NCBI GenBank assembly: GCA_963971285.1
Contig: OZ020247.1
Span: 12,296,614 to 12,360,613, forward strand
Direction of reading: 5' to 3'
Source of the DNA: Astropecten irregularis
Lineage: Eukaryota > Echinodermata > Asteroidea > Paxillosida > Astropectinidae
Length of the DNA stretch: 64,000 nucleotides
The position numbers and the translations under genes are program-made. A model generated the notes under the pieces. The model had not been told where the DNA came from. It worked only from the letters and a program-made list of their open reading frames with translations, and made no database searches. Shown piece by piece: positions 18,891 to 34,507 of the stretch; position 1 is the stretch's first letter; each line of letters opens with the position of its first letter.

Positions 18891-21800
18891 AGTGTCTCAT
18901 AGTCTAAGTGCAGTCTTAATTGCGCCTGCGTCTCTGTTTTCTCGCATAGCGTGTGGTGCTATACTTGGATTTTCGGCCATGAACATGACTTTGGATTTTG
19001 GCACAGACCATATCATCCTGTAGGGTACATCTGGGGCTACATTTCGTGCAAGTTTCAGATCGATAGCCTCAGTATTTGGGGAGAAATTTTAAACTCTAGC
19101 GTAAAAACGTGTGTCATAGTCTAAGTGCAGTCTTAATTGCGCCTGCTTCACTGTTTTCTCGCATAGCGTGTGGTGCTATACTTGGAATTTCGGCCATGAA
19201 CATGACTTTGGATTTTGGCACAGGCCATACCATCCTGTAGGGTACATCTGGGGCTACATTTCGTGCAAGTTGTAGCTAGATAGCCTAAGTATTGAGGGAG
19301 AAATTACAAACTCTAGCTTTAAAAAAGTGTATTATAGTCTAAGGGCAGTCTTAAATGCGCCTGCTTCGCTGTTTTCTCGCATAGCGTGTGGTGCTATACT
19401 TGGATTTTTGGCCATGAACATGACTTTGGATTTTGGCTCAGCCCCAACCATCCTGTAGAGAACATCTGGGGCTACATTTCGGGCAAATATCAGCTCGATA
19501 GCTTCAGTATTGGGGGAGAAATTTTAAACTCTAGCTTAAAAAAGTGTCTCATAGTCTAAGTGCAGTCTTAATTGCGCCTTCTTCGCTGTTTTCTCACATA
19601 GCGTGTGGTGTTATACTTGGATTTTCGGCCATGAACATGACTTTGGATTTTGGCACAGCCCCTTCCATCCTGTAGGGTAAATGGGGCTACATTTCGTGCA
19701 GGTTTCAGCTCGATATCTTCAGTATTGGGGGAGAAATTTTAAACTCTAGCTTAAAAAGTGTCTCATAGTGTAAGTGCTGTCTTAATTGTGCCTGCTTCAC
19801 TGTTTTCTCGCATAGCGTGTGGTGATATACTTGGATTTTTGGCCATGAACATGACTTTGGATTTTGGCACCGGCCATACCATCCTGTAGGGGACATCTGG
19901 GGCTACATTTCGGGCAAATGTTAGCTCGATAGCCTCAGTATTGGGGGAGAAATTTCAAACTCTAGCGTAAAAAAGTGTCTCATAGTCTAAGTGCAGTCTT
20001 AATTGCGCCTGCTTCACTGTTTTCTCGCAAAGCATGTGGTGATATATTTGGATTTTTGGCCATAAACACGACTTTGTATTTCGGCACAGACCATACCATC
20101 CTGTAGGATATATCTGGGGCTATATTTCGTGCAAGTTTCAGCTCGATAGCATCAGTATTTGGGGAGAAATTTTAAACTCTAGCGTAAAAAAGTGTCTCAT
20201 AGTCTAAGTGCAGTCTTAATTGCGCCTGCCTCGCTGATTTATCGCATAGCGTTTGGTGATATACTTGGATTTTCGGCCATGAACATGACTTTGGATTTCC
20301 ACTCAGCCCATACCATCCTGTAGGGTACATCTGGGGCTACATTTCGGGCAAATGTCAGCTCGATAGTTTCAGTATTGGGGGAGAAATTTCAAACTGTAGC
20401 GTAAAAAAGTGTCTCATAGTCTAAGTGCAGTCTTAATTGCGCCTGCTTCACTGTTTTCTCGCATAGCATGTGGTGATATAATTGGATTTTCGGCCATGAA
20501 CATGACTTTGGATTTTGGCACAGGCCATACCATCCTCTAGGGGACATCTGGGGCTACATTTCGTGCAAGTTTCAGATCGATAGCCTCAGTATTTGGGGAG
20601 AAATTTTAAACTCTAGCGTAAAAACGTGTGTCATAGTCTAAGTGCAGTCTTAATTGCGCCTGCTTCACTGTTTTCTCGCATAGCGTGTGGTGCTATACTT
20701 GGAATTTCGGCCATGAACATGACTTTGGATTTTGGCACAGGCCATACCATCCTGTAGGGTACATCTGGGGCTACATTTCGTGCAAGTTGTAGCTAGATAG
20801 CCTAAGTATTGAGGGAGAAATTACAAACTCTAGCTTTAAAAAAGTGTATTATAGTCTAAGGGCAGTCTTAAATGCGCCTGCTTCGCTGTTTTCTCGCATA
20901 GCGTGTGGTGCTATACTTGGATTTTTGGCCATGAACATGACTTTGGATTTTGGCTCAGCCCCAACCATCCTGTAGAGAACATCTGGGGCTACATTTCGGG
21001 CAAATATCAGCTCGATAGCTGCAGTATTGGGGGAGAAATTTTAAACTCTAGCTTAAAAAAGTGTCTCATAGTCTAAGTGCAGTCTTAATTGCGCCTTCTT
21101 CGCTGTTTTCTCACATAGCGTGTGGTGTTATACTTGGATTTTCGGCCATGAACATGACTTTGGATTTTGGCACAGCCCCTTCCATCCTGTAGGGTAAATG
21201 GGGCTACATTTCGTGCAGGTTTCAGCTCGATATCTTCAGTATTGGGGGAGAAATTTTAAACTCTAGCTTAAAAAGTGTCTCATAGTGTAAGTGCTGTCTT
21301 AATTGTGCCTGCTTCACTGTTTTCTCGCATAGCGTGTGGTGATATACTTGGATTTTTGGCCATGAACATGACTTTGGATTTTGGCACCGGCCATACCATC
21401 CTGTAGGGGACATCGGGGCTACATTTCGGGCAAATGTTAGCTCGATAGCCTCAGTATTGGGGGAGAAATTTCAAACTCTAGCGTAAAAAAGTGTCTCATA
21501 GTCTAAGTGCAGTCTTAATTGCGCCTGCTTCACTGTTTTCTCGCAAAGCATGTGGTGATATATTTGGATTTTTGGCCATAAACACGACTTTGTATTTCGG
21601 CACAGACCATACCATCCTGTAGGATATATCTGGGGCTATATTTCGTGCAAGTTTCAGCTCGATAGCATCAGTATTTGGGGAGAAATTTTAAACTCTAGCG
21701 TAAAAAAGTGTCTCATAGTCTAAGTGCAGTCTTAATTGCGCCTGCCTCGCTGATTTATCGCATAGCGTTTGGTGATATACTTGGATTTTCGGCCATGAAC

Positions 21801-24800
21801 ATGACTTTGGATTTCCACTCAGCCCATACCATCCTGTAGGGTACATCTGGGGCTACATTTCGGGCAAATGTCAGCTCGATAGTTTCAGTATTTGGGGAAA
21901 AATTTTAAACTCTAGCGTAAAAACGTGTGTCATAGTCTAAGTGCAGTCTTAATTGCGCCTGCTTCACTGTTTTCTCGCAAAGCATGTGGTGATATATTTG
22001 GATTTTTGGCCATAAACACGACTTTGTATTTCGGCACCGGCCATTCAATTTTGTAGGGTACATCTGGGGCTACATTTCGTGCAAGTTTCAGCTCGATAGC
22101 TTCAGTGTCGGGGGAGAAATTTCAAACTCTAGCGTAATAAAAGTGTCTCATAGTCTAAGTGCAGTCTTAATTGCGCCTGCGTCTCTGTTTTCTCGCATAG
22201 CGTGTGGTGCTATACTTGGATTTTCGGCCATGAACATGACTTTGGATTTTGGCACAGACCATATCATCCTGTAGGGTACATCTGGGGCTACATTTCGTGC
22301 AAGTTTCAGATCGATAGCCTCAGTATTTGGGGAGAAATTTTAAACTCTAGCGTAAAAACGTGTGTCATAGTCTAAGTGCAGTCTTAATTGCGCCTGCTTC
22401 ACTGTTTTCTCGCATAGCGTGTGGTGCTATACTTGGAATTTCGGCCATGAACATGACTTTGGATTTTGGCACAGGCCATACCATCCTGTAGGGTACATCT
22501 GGGGCTACATTTCGTGCAAGTTGTAGCTCGATAGCCTAAGTATTGAGGGAGAAATTACAAACTCTAGCTTTAAAAAAGTGTATTATAGTCTAAGTGCTGT
22601 CTTAATTGCGCCTGCGTCTCTGTTTTCTCGCATAGCGTGTGGTGCTATACTTGGATTTTCGGCCATGAACATGACTTTGGATTTTGGCACAGACCATATC
22701 ATCCTGTAGGGTACATCTGGGGCTACATTTCGTGCAAGTTTCAGATCGATAGCCTCAGTATTTGGGGAGAAATTTTAAACTCTAGCGTAAAAACGTGTGT
22801 CATAGTCTAAGTGCAGTCTTAATTGCGCCTGCTTCACTGTTTTCTCGCATAGCGTGTGGTGCTATACTTGGAATTTCGGCCATGAACATGACTTTGGATT
22901 TTGGCACAGGCCATACCATCCTGTAGGGTACATCTGGGGCTACATTTCGTGCAAGTTGTAGCTAGATAGCCTAAGTATTGAGGGAGAAATTACAAACTCT
23001 AGCTTTAAAAAAGTGTATTATAGTCTAAGGGCAGTCTTAAATGCGCCTGCTTCGCTGTTTTCTCGCATAGCGTGTGGTGCTATACTTGGATTTTTGGCCA
23101 TGAACATGACTTTGGATTTTGGCTCAGCCCCAACCATCCTGTAGAGAACATCTGGGGCTACATTTCGGGCAAATATCAGCTCGATAGCTTCAGTATTAAG
23201 GGAAGAAATTTCAAACTCTAGCTTAAAAAAGTGTCTCATAGTCTAAGTGCAGTCTTAATTGCGCCTGCTTCGCTGTTTTCTCACATAGCGTGTGGTGTTA
23301 TACTTGGATTTTCGGCCATGAACATGACTTTGGATTTTGGCACAGCCCCTTCCATCCTGTAGGGTAAATAGGGCTACATTTCGTGCAGGTTTCAGCTCGA
23401 TATCTTCAGTATTGGGGGAGAAATTTTAAACTCTAGCTTAAAAAGTGTCTCATAGTGTAAGTGCTGTCTTAATTGTGCCTGCTTCACTGTTTTCTCGCAT
23501 AGCGTGTGGTGATATACTTGGATTTTTGGCCATGAACATGACTTTGGATTTTGGCACCGGCCATACCATCCTGTAGGGGACATCTGGGGCTACATTTCGG
23601 GCAAATGTTAGCTCGATAGCCTCAGTATTGGGGGAGAAATTTCAAACTCTAGCGTAAAAAAGTGTCTCATAGTCTAAGTGCAGTCTTAATTGCGCCTGCT
23701 TCACTGTTTCTCGCATAGCATGTGGTGATATATTTGGATTTTCGGCCATGAACATTACTTTGGATTTCGGCACCGGCCATTCAATTTTGTAGGGTACATC
23801 TGGGGCTACATTTCATGCAAGTTTCAGCTCGATAGCTTCAGTATTGGGAGTGAAATTTCAAACTCTAGCGTAAAAACGTGTGTCATAGTCTAAGTGCAGT
23901 CTTAATTGCGCCTGCTTCTCTGTTTTCTCGCATAGCGTGTGGTGTTATACTTGGATTTTCGGCCATGAACATGACTTTGGATTTTGGCACAGCCCACACC
24001 ATCCTGTAGGGTACATCTGGGGCTACATTTCGGGCAAATATCAGCTCGATAGCTTCAGTATTGGGGGAGAAATTTCAAACTCTAGCGTAAAAAAGTGTAT
24101 CATAGTCTTAAGTGCTGTCTTAATTGCGCCTGCTTTGCTGTTTTCTCGCATAGCGTGTGGTGCTATACTTTGATTTTCGGCCATCAACATTATTTTGGAT
24201 TTCGGCACCGGCCATTCAATTTTGTAGGGTACATCTGGGGCTACATTTCGTGCAAGTTTCAGCTCGATAGCTTCAGTGTCGGGGGAGAAATTTCAAACTC
24301 TAGCGTAATAAAAGTGTCTCATAGTCTAAGTGCAGTCTTAATTGCGCCTGCGTCTCTGTTTTCTCGCATAGCGTGTGGTGCTATACTTGGATTTTCGGCC
24401 ATGAACATGACTTTGGATTTTGGCACAGACCATATCATCCTGTAGGGTACATCTGGGGCTACATTTCGTGCAAGTTTCAGATCGATAGCCTCAGTATTTG
24501 GGGAGAAATTTTAAACTCTAGCGTAAAAACGTGTGTCATAGTCTAAGTGCAGTCTTAATTGCGCCTGCTTCACTGTTTTCTCGCATAGCGTGTGGTGCTA
24601 TACTTGGAATTTCGGCCATGAACATGACTTTGGATTTTGGCACAGGCCATACCATCCTGTAGGGTACATCTGGGGCTACATTTCGTGCAAGTTGTAGCTC
24701 GATAGCCTAAGTATTGAGGGAGAAATTACAAACTCTAGCTTTAAAAAAGTGTATTATAGTCTAAGTGCTGTCTTAATTGCGCCTGCGTCTCTGTTTTCTC

Positions 24801-27800
24801 GCATAGCGTGTGGTGCTATACTTGGATTTTCGGCCATGAACATGACTTTGGATTTTGGCACAGACCATATCATCCTGTAGGGTACATCTGGGGCTACATT
24901 TCGTGCAAGTTTCAGATCGATAGCCTCAGTATTTGGGGAGAAATTTTAAACTCTAGCGTAAAAACGTGTGTCATAGTCTAAGTGCAGTCTTAATTGCGCC
25001 TGCTTCACTGTTTTCTCGCATAGCGTGTGGTGCTATACTTGGAATTTCGGCCATGAACATGACTTTGGATTTTGGCACAGGCCATACCATCCTGTAGGGT
25101 ACATCTGGGGCTACATTTCGTGCAAGTTGTAGCTAGATAGCCTAAGTATTGAGGGAGAAATTACAAACTCTAGCTTTAAAAAAGTGTATTATAGTCTAAG
25201 GGCAGTCTTAAATGCGCCTGCTTCGCTGTTTTCTCGCATAGCGTGTGGTGCTATACTTGGATTTTTGGCCATGAACATGACTTTGGATTTTGGCTCAGCC
25301 CCAACCATCCTGTAGAGAACATCTGGGGCTACATTTCGGGCAAATATCAGCTCGATAGCTTCAGTATTAAGGGAAGAAATTTCAAACTCTAGCTTAAAAA
25401 AGTGTCTCATAGTCTAAGTGCAGTCTTAATTGCGCCTGCTTCGCTGTTTTCTCACATAGCGTGTGGTGTTATACTTGGATTTTCGGCCATGAACATGACT
25501 TTGGATTTTGGCACAGCCCCTTCCATCCTGTAGGGTAAATAGGGCTACATTTCGTGCAGGTTTCAGCTCGATATCTTCAGTATTGGGGGAGAAATTTTAA
25601 ACTCTAGCTTAAAAAGTGTCTCATAGTGTAAGTGCTGTCTTAATTGTGCCTGCTTCACTGTTTTCTCGCATAGCGTGTGGTGATATACTTGGATTTTTGG
25701 CCATGAACATGACTTTGGATTTTGGCACCGGCCATACCATCCTGTAGGGGACATCTGGGGCTACATTTCGGGCAAATGTTAGCTCGATAGCCTCAGTATT
25801 GGGGGAGAAATTTCAAACTCTAGCGTAAAAAAGTGTCTCATAGTCTAAGTGCAGTCTTAATTGCGCCTGCTTCACTGTTTTCTCGCATAGCATGTGGTGA
25901 TATATTTGGATTTTCGGCCATGAACATTACTTTGGATTTCGGCACCGGCCATTCAATTTTGTAGGGTACATCTGGGGCTACATTTCATGCAAGTTTCAGC
26001 TCGATAGCTTCAGTATTGGGAGTGAAATTTCAAACTCTAGCGTAAAAACGTGTGTCATAGTCTAAGTGCAGTCTTAATTGCGCCTGCTTCTCTGTTTTCT
26101 CGCATAGCGTGTGGTGTTATACTTGGATTTTCGGCCATGAACATGACTTTGGATTTTGGCACAGCCCACACCATCCTGTAGGGTACATCTGGGGCTACAT
26201 TTCGGGCAAATATCAGCTCGATAGCTTCAGTATTGGGGGAGAAATTTCAAACTCTAGCGTAAAAAAGTGTATCATAGTCTTAAGTGCTGTCTTAATTGCG
26301 CCTGCTTTGCTGTTTTCTCGCATAGCGTGTGGTGCTATACTTTGATTTTCGGCCATCAACATTATTTTGGATTTCGGCACCGGCCATTCAATTTTGTAGG
26401 GTACATCTGGGGCTACATTTCGTGCAAGTTTCAGCTCGATAGCTTCAGTGTCGGGGGAGAAATTTCAAACTCTAGCGTAATAAAAGTGTCTCATAGTCTA
26501 AGTGCAGTCTTAATTGCGCCTGCTTCACTGTTTTCTCGCAGAGCATGTGGTGATATATTTGTATTTTCGGCCATGAACATGACTCTGGATTTTGGCACAG
26601 GCCATACCATCCTCTAGGGGACATCTGGGGCTATATTTCGTGCAAGTTTAAGCTTGATAGCATCAGTATTGGGGGAGAAATTTCAAACTCTAGCGTAAAA
26701 AAGTGTCTCATAGTCTAAGTGCAGTCTTAATTGCGCCTGCCTCGCTGATTTCTCGCATAGCGTTTGGTGATATACTTGGATTTTCGGCCATGAACATGAC
26801 TTTGGATTTCCACTCAGCCCATACCATCCTGTAGGGTACATCTGGGGCTACATTTCGGGCAAATGTCAGCTCGATAGTTTCAGTATTGGGGGAGAAATTT
26901 CTAACTCTAGCGTAAAAAAGTGTCTCATAGTCTAAGTGCAGTCTTAATTGCGCCTGCTTCTCTGTTTTCTCGCATAGCGTGTGGTGTTATACTTGGATTT
27001 TCGGCCATGAACATGACTTTGGATTTTGGCACAGCCCACACCATCCTGTAGGGTACATCTGGGGCTACATTTCGGGCAAATGTCAGCTCGATAGCTTCAG
27101 TATTGGGAGTGAAATTTCAAACTCTAGCGTAAAAAAGTGTATCATAGTCTTAAGTGCTGTCTTAATTGCGCCTGCTTTGCTGTTTTCTCGCATAGCGTGT
27201 GGTGCTATACTTGGAATTTCGGCCATGAACATGACTTTGGATTTTGGCACAGACCATATCATCCTGTAGCGTACATCTTGGGCTACATTTCGTGCAAGTT
27301 TCAGATCGATAGCCTCAGTATTTGGGGAGAAATTTTAAACTCTAGCGTAAAAACGTGTGTCATAGTCTAAGTGCAGTCTTAATTGCGCCTGCTTCACTGT
27401 TTTCTCGCATAGCGTGTGGTGCTATACTTGGAATTTCGGCCATGAACATGACTTTGGATTTTGGCACAGGCCATACCATCCTGTAGGGTACATCTGGGGC
27501 TACATTTCGTGCAAGTTGTAGCTCGATAGCCTAAGTATTGAGGGAGAAATTACAAACTCTAGCTTTAAAAAAGTGTATTATAGTCTAAGTGCAGTCTTAA
27601 TTGCGCCTGCGTCTCTGTTTTCTCGCATAGCGTGTGGTGCTATACTTGGATTTTCGGCCATGAACATGACTTTGGATTTTGGCACAGACCATATCATCCT
27701 GTAGGGTACATCTGGGGCTACATTTCGTGCAAGTTTCAGATCGATAGCCTCAGTATTTGGGGAGAAATTTTAAACTCTAGCGTAAAAACGTGTGTCATAG

Positions 27801-30800
27801 TCTAAGTGCAGTCTTAATTGCGCCTGCTTCACTGTTTTCTCGCATAGCGTGTGGTGCTATACTTGGAATTTCGGCCATGAACATGACTTTGGATTTTGGC
27901 ACAGGCCATACCATCCTGTAGGGTACATCTGGGGCTACATTTCGTGCAAGTTGTAGCTCGATAGCCTAAGTATTGAGGGAGAAATTACAAACTCTAGCTT
28001 TAAAAAAGTGTATTATAGTCTAAGTGCTGTCTTAATTGCGCCTGCGTCTCTGTTTTCTCGCATAGCGTGTGGTGCTATACTTGGATTTTCGGCCATGAAC
28101 ATGACTTTGGATTTTGGCACAGACCATATCATCCTGTAGGGTACATCTGGGGCTACATTTCGTGCAAGTTTCAGATCGATAGCCTCAGTATTTGGGGAGA
28201 AATTTTAAACTCTAGCGTAAAAACGTGTGTCATAGTCTAAGTGCAGTCTTAATTGCGCCTGCTTCACTGTTTTCTCGCATAGCGTGTGGTGCTATACTTG
28301 GAATTTCGGCCATGAACATGACTTTGGATTTTGGCACAGGCCATACCATCCTGTAGGGTACATCTGGGGCTACATTTCGTGCAAGTTGTAGCTAGATAGC
28401 CTAAGTATTGAGGGAGAAATTACAAACTCTAGCTTTAAAAAAGTGTATTATAGTCTAAGGGCAGTCTTAAATGCGCCTGCTTCGCTGTTTTCTCGCATAG
28501 CGTGTGGTGCTATACTTGGATTTTTGGCCATGAACATGACTTTGGATTTTGGCTCAGCCCCAACCATCCTGTAGAGAACATCTGGGGCTACATTTCGGGC
28601 AAATATCAGCTCGATAGCTTCAGTATTAAGGGAAGAAATTTCAAACTCTAGCTTAAAAAAGTGTCTCATAGTCTAAGTGCAGTCTTAATTGCGCCTGCTT
28701 CGCTGTTTTCTCACATAGCGTGTGGTGTTATACTTGGATTTTCGGCCATGAACATGACTTTGGATTTTGGCACAGCCCCTTCCATCCTGTAGGGTAAATA
28801 GGGCTACATTTCGTGCAGGTTTCAGCTCGATATCTTCAGTATTGGGGGAGAAATTTTAAACTCTAGCTTAAAAAGTGTCTCATAGTGTAAGTGCTGTCTT
28901 AATTGTGCCTGCTTCACTGTTTTCTCGCATAGCGTGTGGTGATATACTTGGATTTTTGGCCATGAACATGACTTTGGATTTTGGCACCGGCCATACCATC
29001 CTGTAGGGGACATCTGGGGCTACATTTCGGGCAAATGTTAGCTCGATAGCCTCAGTATTGGGGGAGAAATTTCAAACTCTAGCGTAAAAAAGTGTCTCAT
29101 AGTCTAAGTGCAGTCTTAATTGCGCCTGCTTCACTGTTTTCTCGCATAGCATGTGGTGATATATTTGGATTTTCGGCCATGAACATGACTTTGGATTTTG
29201 GCACAGGCCATACCATCCTCTAGGGGACATCTGGGGCTATATTTCGGGCAAATGTCAGCTCGATAGTTTCAGTATTTGGGGAAAAATTTTAAACTCTAGC
29301 TTAAAATCTTTGTCATAGTCTAAGTGCAGTCTTAATTGCGCCTGCTTCTCTGTTTTCTCGCATAGCGTGTGGTGTTATACTTGGATTTTCGGCCATGAAC
29401 ATGACTTTGGATTTTGGCACAGCCCACACCATCCTGTAGGGTACATCTGGGGCTACATTTCGGGCAAATATCAGCTCGATAGCTTCAGTATTGGGGGAGA
29501 AATTTCAAACTCTAGCGTAAAAAAGTGTATCATAGTCTTAAGTGCTGTCTTAATTGCGCCTGCTTTGCTGTTTTCTCGCATAGCGTGTGGTGCTATACTT
29601 TGATTTTCGGCCATCAACATTACTTTGGATTTCGGCACCGGCCATTCAATTTTGTAGGGTACATCTGGGGCTACATTTCATGCAAGTTTCAGCTCGATAG
29701 CTTCAGTATTGGGAGTGAAATTTCAAACTCTAGCGTAAAAAAGTGTATCATAGTCTTAATTGCGCCTGCTTTGCTGTTTTCTCGCATAGCGTGTGGTGCT
29801 ATACTTTGATTTTCGGCCATCAACATTACTTTGGATTTCGGCACCGGCCATTCAATTTTGTAGGGTACATCTGGGGCTACATTTCGTGCAAGTTTCAGCT
29901 CGATAGCTTCAGTGTCGGGGGAGAAATTTCAAACTCTAGCGTAATAAAAGTGTCTCATAGTCTAAGTGCAGTCTTAATTGCGCCTGCGTCTCTGTTTTCT
30001 CGCATAGCGTGTGGTGCTATACTTGGATTTTCGGCCATGAACATGACTTTGGATTTTGGCACAGACCATATCATCCTGTAGGGTACATCTGGGGCTACAT
30101 TTCGTGCAAGTTTCAGATCGATAGCTTCAGTATTTGGGGAGAAATTTTAAACTCTAGCGTAAAAACGTGTGTCATAGTCTAAGTGCAGTCTTAATTGCGC
30201 CTGCTTCACTGTTTTCTCGCATAGCGTGTGGTGCTATACTTGGAATTTCGGCCATGAACATGACTTTGGATTTTGGCACAGGCCATACCATCCTGTAGGG
30301 TACATCTGGGGCTACATTTCGTGCAAGTTGTAGCTCGATAGCCTAAGTATTGAGGGAGAAATTACAAACTCTAGCTTTAAAAAAGTGTATTATAGTCTAA
30401 GTGCTGTCTTAATTGCGCTTGCGTCTCTGTTTTCTCGCATAGCGTGTGGTGCTATACTTGGATTTTCGGCCATGAACATGACTTTGGATTTTGGCACAGA
30501 CCATATCATCCTGTAGGGTACATCTGGGGCTACATTTCGTGCAAGTTTCAGATCGATAGCCTCAGTATTTGGGGAGAAATTTTAAACTCTAGCGTAAAAA
30601 CGTGTGTCATAGTCTAAGTGCAGTCTTAATTGCGCCTGCTTCACTGTTTTCTCGCATAGCGTGTGGTGCTATACTTGGAATTTCGGCCATGAACATGACT
30701 TTGGATTTTGGCACAGGCCATACCATCCTGTAGGGTACATCTGGGGCTACATTTCGTGCAAGTTGTAGCTAGATAGCCTAAGTATTGAGGGAGAAATTAC

Positions 30801-33800
30801 AAACTCTAGCTTTAAAAAAGTGTATTATAGTCTAAGGGCAGTCTTAAATGCGCCTGCTTCGCTGTTTTCTCGCATAGCGTGTGGTGCTATACTTGGATTT
30901 TTGGCCATGAACATGACTTTGGATTTTGGCTCAGCCCCAACCATCCTGTAGAAAACATCTGGGGCTACATTTCGGGCAAATATCAGCTCGATAGCTTCAG
31001 TATTGGGGGAGAAATTTCAAACTCTAGCTTAAAAAAGTGTCTCATAGTCTAAGTGCAGTCTTAATTGCGCCTGCTTCGCTGTTTTCTCACATAGCGTGTG
31101 GTGTTATACTTGGATTTTCGGCCATGAACATGCCTTTGGATTTTGGCACAGCCCCTTCCATCCTGTAGGGTAAATAGGGCTACATTTCGTGCAGGTTTCA
31201 GCTCGATATCTTCAGTATTGGGGGAGAAATTTTAAACTCTAGCTTAAAAAGTGTCTCATAGTGTAAGTGCTGTCTTAATTGTGCCTGCTTCACTGTTTTC
31301 TCGCATAGCGTGTGGTGATATACTTGGATTTTTGGCCATGAACATGACTTTGGATTTTGGCACCGGCCATACCATCCTGTAGGGGACATCTGGGGCTACA
31401 TTTCGGGCAAATGTTAGCTCGATAGCCTCAGTATTGGGGGAGAAATTTCAAACTCTAGCGTAAAAAAGTGTCTCATAGTCTAAGTGCAGTCTTAATTGCG
31501 CCTGCTTCACTGTTTTCTCGCAAAGCATGTGGTGATATATTTGGATTTTTGGCCATAAACACGACTTTGTATTTCGGCACAGACCATACCATCCTGTAGG
31601 ATATATCTGGGGCTATATTTCCTGCAAGTTTCAGCTCGATAGCATCAGTATTTGGGGAGAAATTTTAAACTCTAGCGTAAAAAAGTGTCTCATAGTCTAA
31701 GTGCAGTCTTAATTGCGCCTGCCTCGCTGATTTATCGCATAGCGTTTGGTGATATACTTGGATTTTCGGCCATGAACATGACTTTGGATTTCCACTCAGC
31801 CCATACCATCCTGTAGGGTACATCTGGGGCTACATTTCGGGCAAATGTCAGCTCGATAGTTTCAGTATTGGGGGAGAAATTTCAAACTCTAGCGTAAAAA
31901 AGTGTCTCATAGTCTAAGTGCAGTCTTAATTGCGCCTGCTTCACTGTTTTCTCGCAAAGCATGTGGTGATATATTTGGATTTTTGGCCATAAACACGACT
32001 TTGTATTTCGGCACAGACCATACCATCCTGTAGGATATATCTGGGGCTATATTTCCTGCAAGTTTCAGCTCGATAGCATCAGTATTTGGGGAGAAATTTT
32101 AAACTCTAGCGTAAAAAAGTGTCTCATAGTCTAAGTGCAGTCTTAATTGCGCCTGCCTCGCTGATTTATCGCATAGCGTGTGGTGCTATACTTGGATTTT
32201 CGGCCATGAACATGACTTTGGATTTTGGCACAGGCCATACCATCCTGTAGGGTACATCTGGGGCTACATTTCGTGCAAGTTGTAGCTCGATAGCCTAAGT
32301 ATTGAGGGAGAAATTACAAACTCTAGCTTTAAAAAAGTGTATTATAGTCTAAGTGCTGTCTTAATTGCGCCTGCGTCTCTGTTTTCTCGCATAGCGTGTG
32401 GTGCTATACTTGGATTTTCGGCCATGAACATGACTTTGGATTTTGGCACAGACCATATCATCCTGTAGGGTACATCTGGGGCTACATTTCGTGCAAGTTG
32501 TAGCTAGATAGCCTAAGTATTGAGGGAGAAATTACAAACTCTAGCTTTAAAAAAGTGTATTATAGTCTAAGGGCAGTCTTAAATGCGCCTGCTTCGCTGT
32601 TTTCTCGCATAGCGTGTGGTGCTATACTTGGATTTTTGGCCATGAACATGACTTTGGATTTTGGCTCAGCCCCAACCATCCTGTAGAGAACATCTGGGGC
32701 TACATTTCGGGCAAATATCAGCTCGATAGCTTCAGTATTGGGGGAGAAATTTCAAACTCTAGCTTAAAAAAGTGTCTCATAGTCTAAGTGCAGTCTTAAT
32801 TGCGCCTGCTTCGCTGTTTTCTCACATAGCGTGTGGTGTTATACTTGGATTTTCGGCCATGAACATGACTTTGGATTTTGGCACAGCCCCTTCCATCCTG
32901 TAGGGTAAATAGGGCTACATTTCGTGCAGGTTTCAGCTCGATATCTTCAGTATTGGGGGAGAAATTTTAAACTCTAGCTTAAAAAGTGTCTCATAGTGTA
33001 AGTGCTGTCTTAATTGTGCCTGCTTCACTGTTTTCTCGCATAGCGTGTGGTGATATACTTGGATTTTTGGCCATGAACATGACTTTGGATTTTGGCACCG
33101 GCCATACCATCCTGTAGGGGACATCTGGGGCTACATTTCGGGCAAATGTTAGCTCGATAGCCTCAGTATTGGGGGAGAAATTTCAAACTCTAGCGTAAAA
33201 AAGTGTCTCATAGTCTAAGTGCAGTCTTAATTGCGCCTGCTTCACTGTTTTCTCGCAAAGCATGTGGTGATATATTTGGATTTTTGGCCATAAACACGAC
33301 TTTGTATTTCGGCACAGACCATACCATCCTGTAGGATATATCTGGGGCTATATTTCCTGCAAGTTTCAGCTCGATAGCATCAGTATTTGGGGAGAAATTT
33401 TAAACTCTAGCGTAAAAAAGTGTCTCATAGTCTAAGTGCAGTCTTAATTGCGCCTGCCTCGCTGATTTATCGCATAGCGTTTGGTGATATACTTGGATTT
33501 TCGGCCATGAACATGACTTTGGATTTCCACTCAGCCCATACCATCCTGTAGGGTACATCTGGGGCTATATTTCGGGCAAATGTCAGCTCGATAGTTTCAG
33601 TATTTGGGGAAAAATTTTAAACTCTAGCGTAAAAACGTGTGTCATAGTCTAAGTGCAGTCTTAATTGCGCCTGCTTCTCTGTTTTCTCGCATAGCGTGTG
33701 GTGTTATACTTGGATTTTCGGCCATGAACATGACTTTGGATTTTGGCACAGCCCACACCATCCTGTAGGGTACATCTGGGGCTACATTTCGGGCAAATAT

Positions 33801-33853
33801 CAGCTCGATAGCTTCAGTATTGGGGGAGAAATTTCAAACTCTAGCGTAAAAAA

Positions 33854-34507
33854 GTGTATCATAGTCTTAAGTGCTGTCTTAATTGCGCCTGCTTTGCTGT
33901 TTTCTCGCATAGCGTGTGGTGCTATACTTTGATTTTCGGCCATCAACATTACTTTGGATTTCGGCACCGGCCATTCAATTTTGTAGGGTACATCTGGGGC
34001 TACATTTCATGCAAGTTTCAGCTCGATAGCTTCAGTATTGGGAGTGAAATTTCAAACTCTACCGTAAAAAAGTGTATCATAGTCTTAAGTGCTGTCTTAA
34101 TTGCGCCTGCTTTGCTGTTTTCTCGCATAGCGTGTGGTGCTATACTTTGATTTTCGGCCATCAACATTACTTTGGATTTCGGCACCGGCCATTCAATTTT
34201 GTAGGGTACATCTGGGGCTACATTTCATGCAAGTTTCAGCTCGATAGCTTCAGTATTGGGAGTGAAATTTCAAACTCTAGCGTAAAAAAGTGTATCACAG
34301 TCTTAAGTGCTGTCTTAATTGCGCCTGCTTTGCTGTTTTCTCGCATAGCGTGTGGTGCTATACTTTGATTTTCGGCCATCAACATTATTTTGGATTTCGG
34401 CACCGGCCATTCAATTTTGTAGGGTACATCTGGGGCTACATTTCGTGCAAGTTTCAGCTCGATAGCTTCAGTGTCGGGGGAGAAATTTCAAACTCTAGCG
34501 TAATAAA
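33854..34507 (+). repeat. Triplicated 218-bp submonomer
   Basis: Starts at 33854, 34072 and 34290 are exactly 218 bases apart. It is the same subtype as at 18455, expanded to three copies. The first two copies share the GGGAGTGAAATTTC variant at their right ends. Single-base differences (ACCGTAAAAAAG before the second copy, TCACAGTC in the third) let the copies be told apart. Confidence 0.88.
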
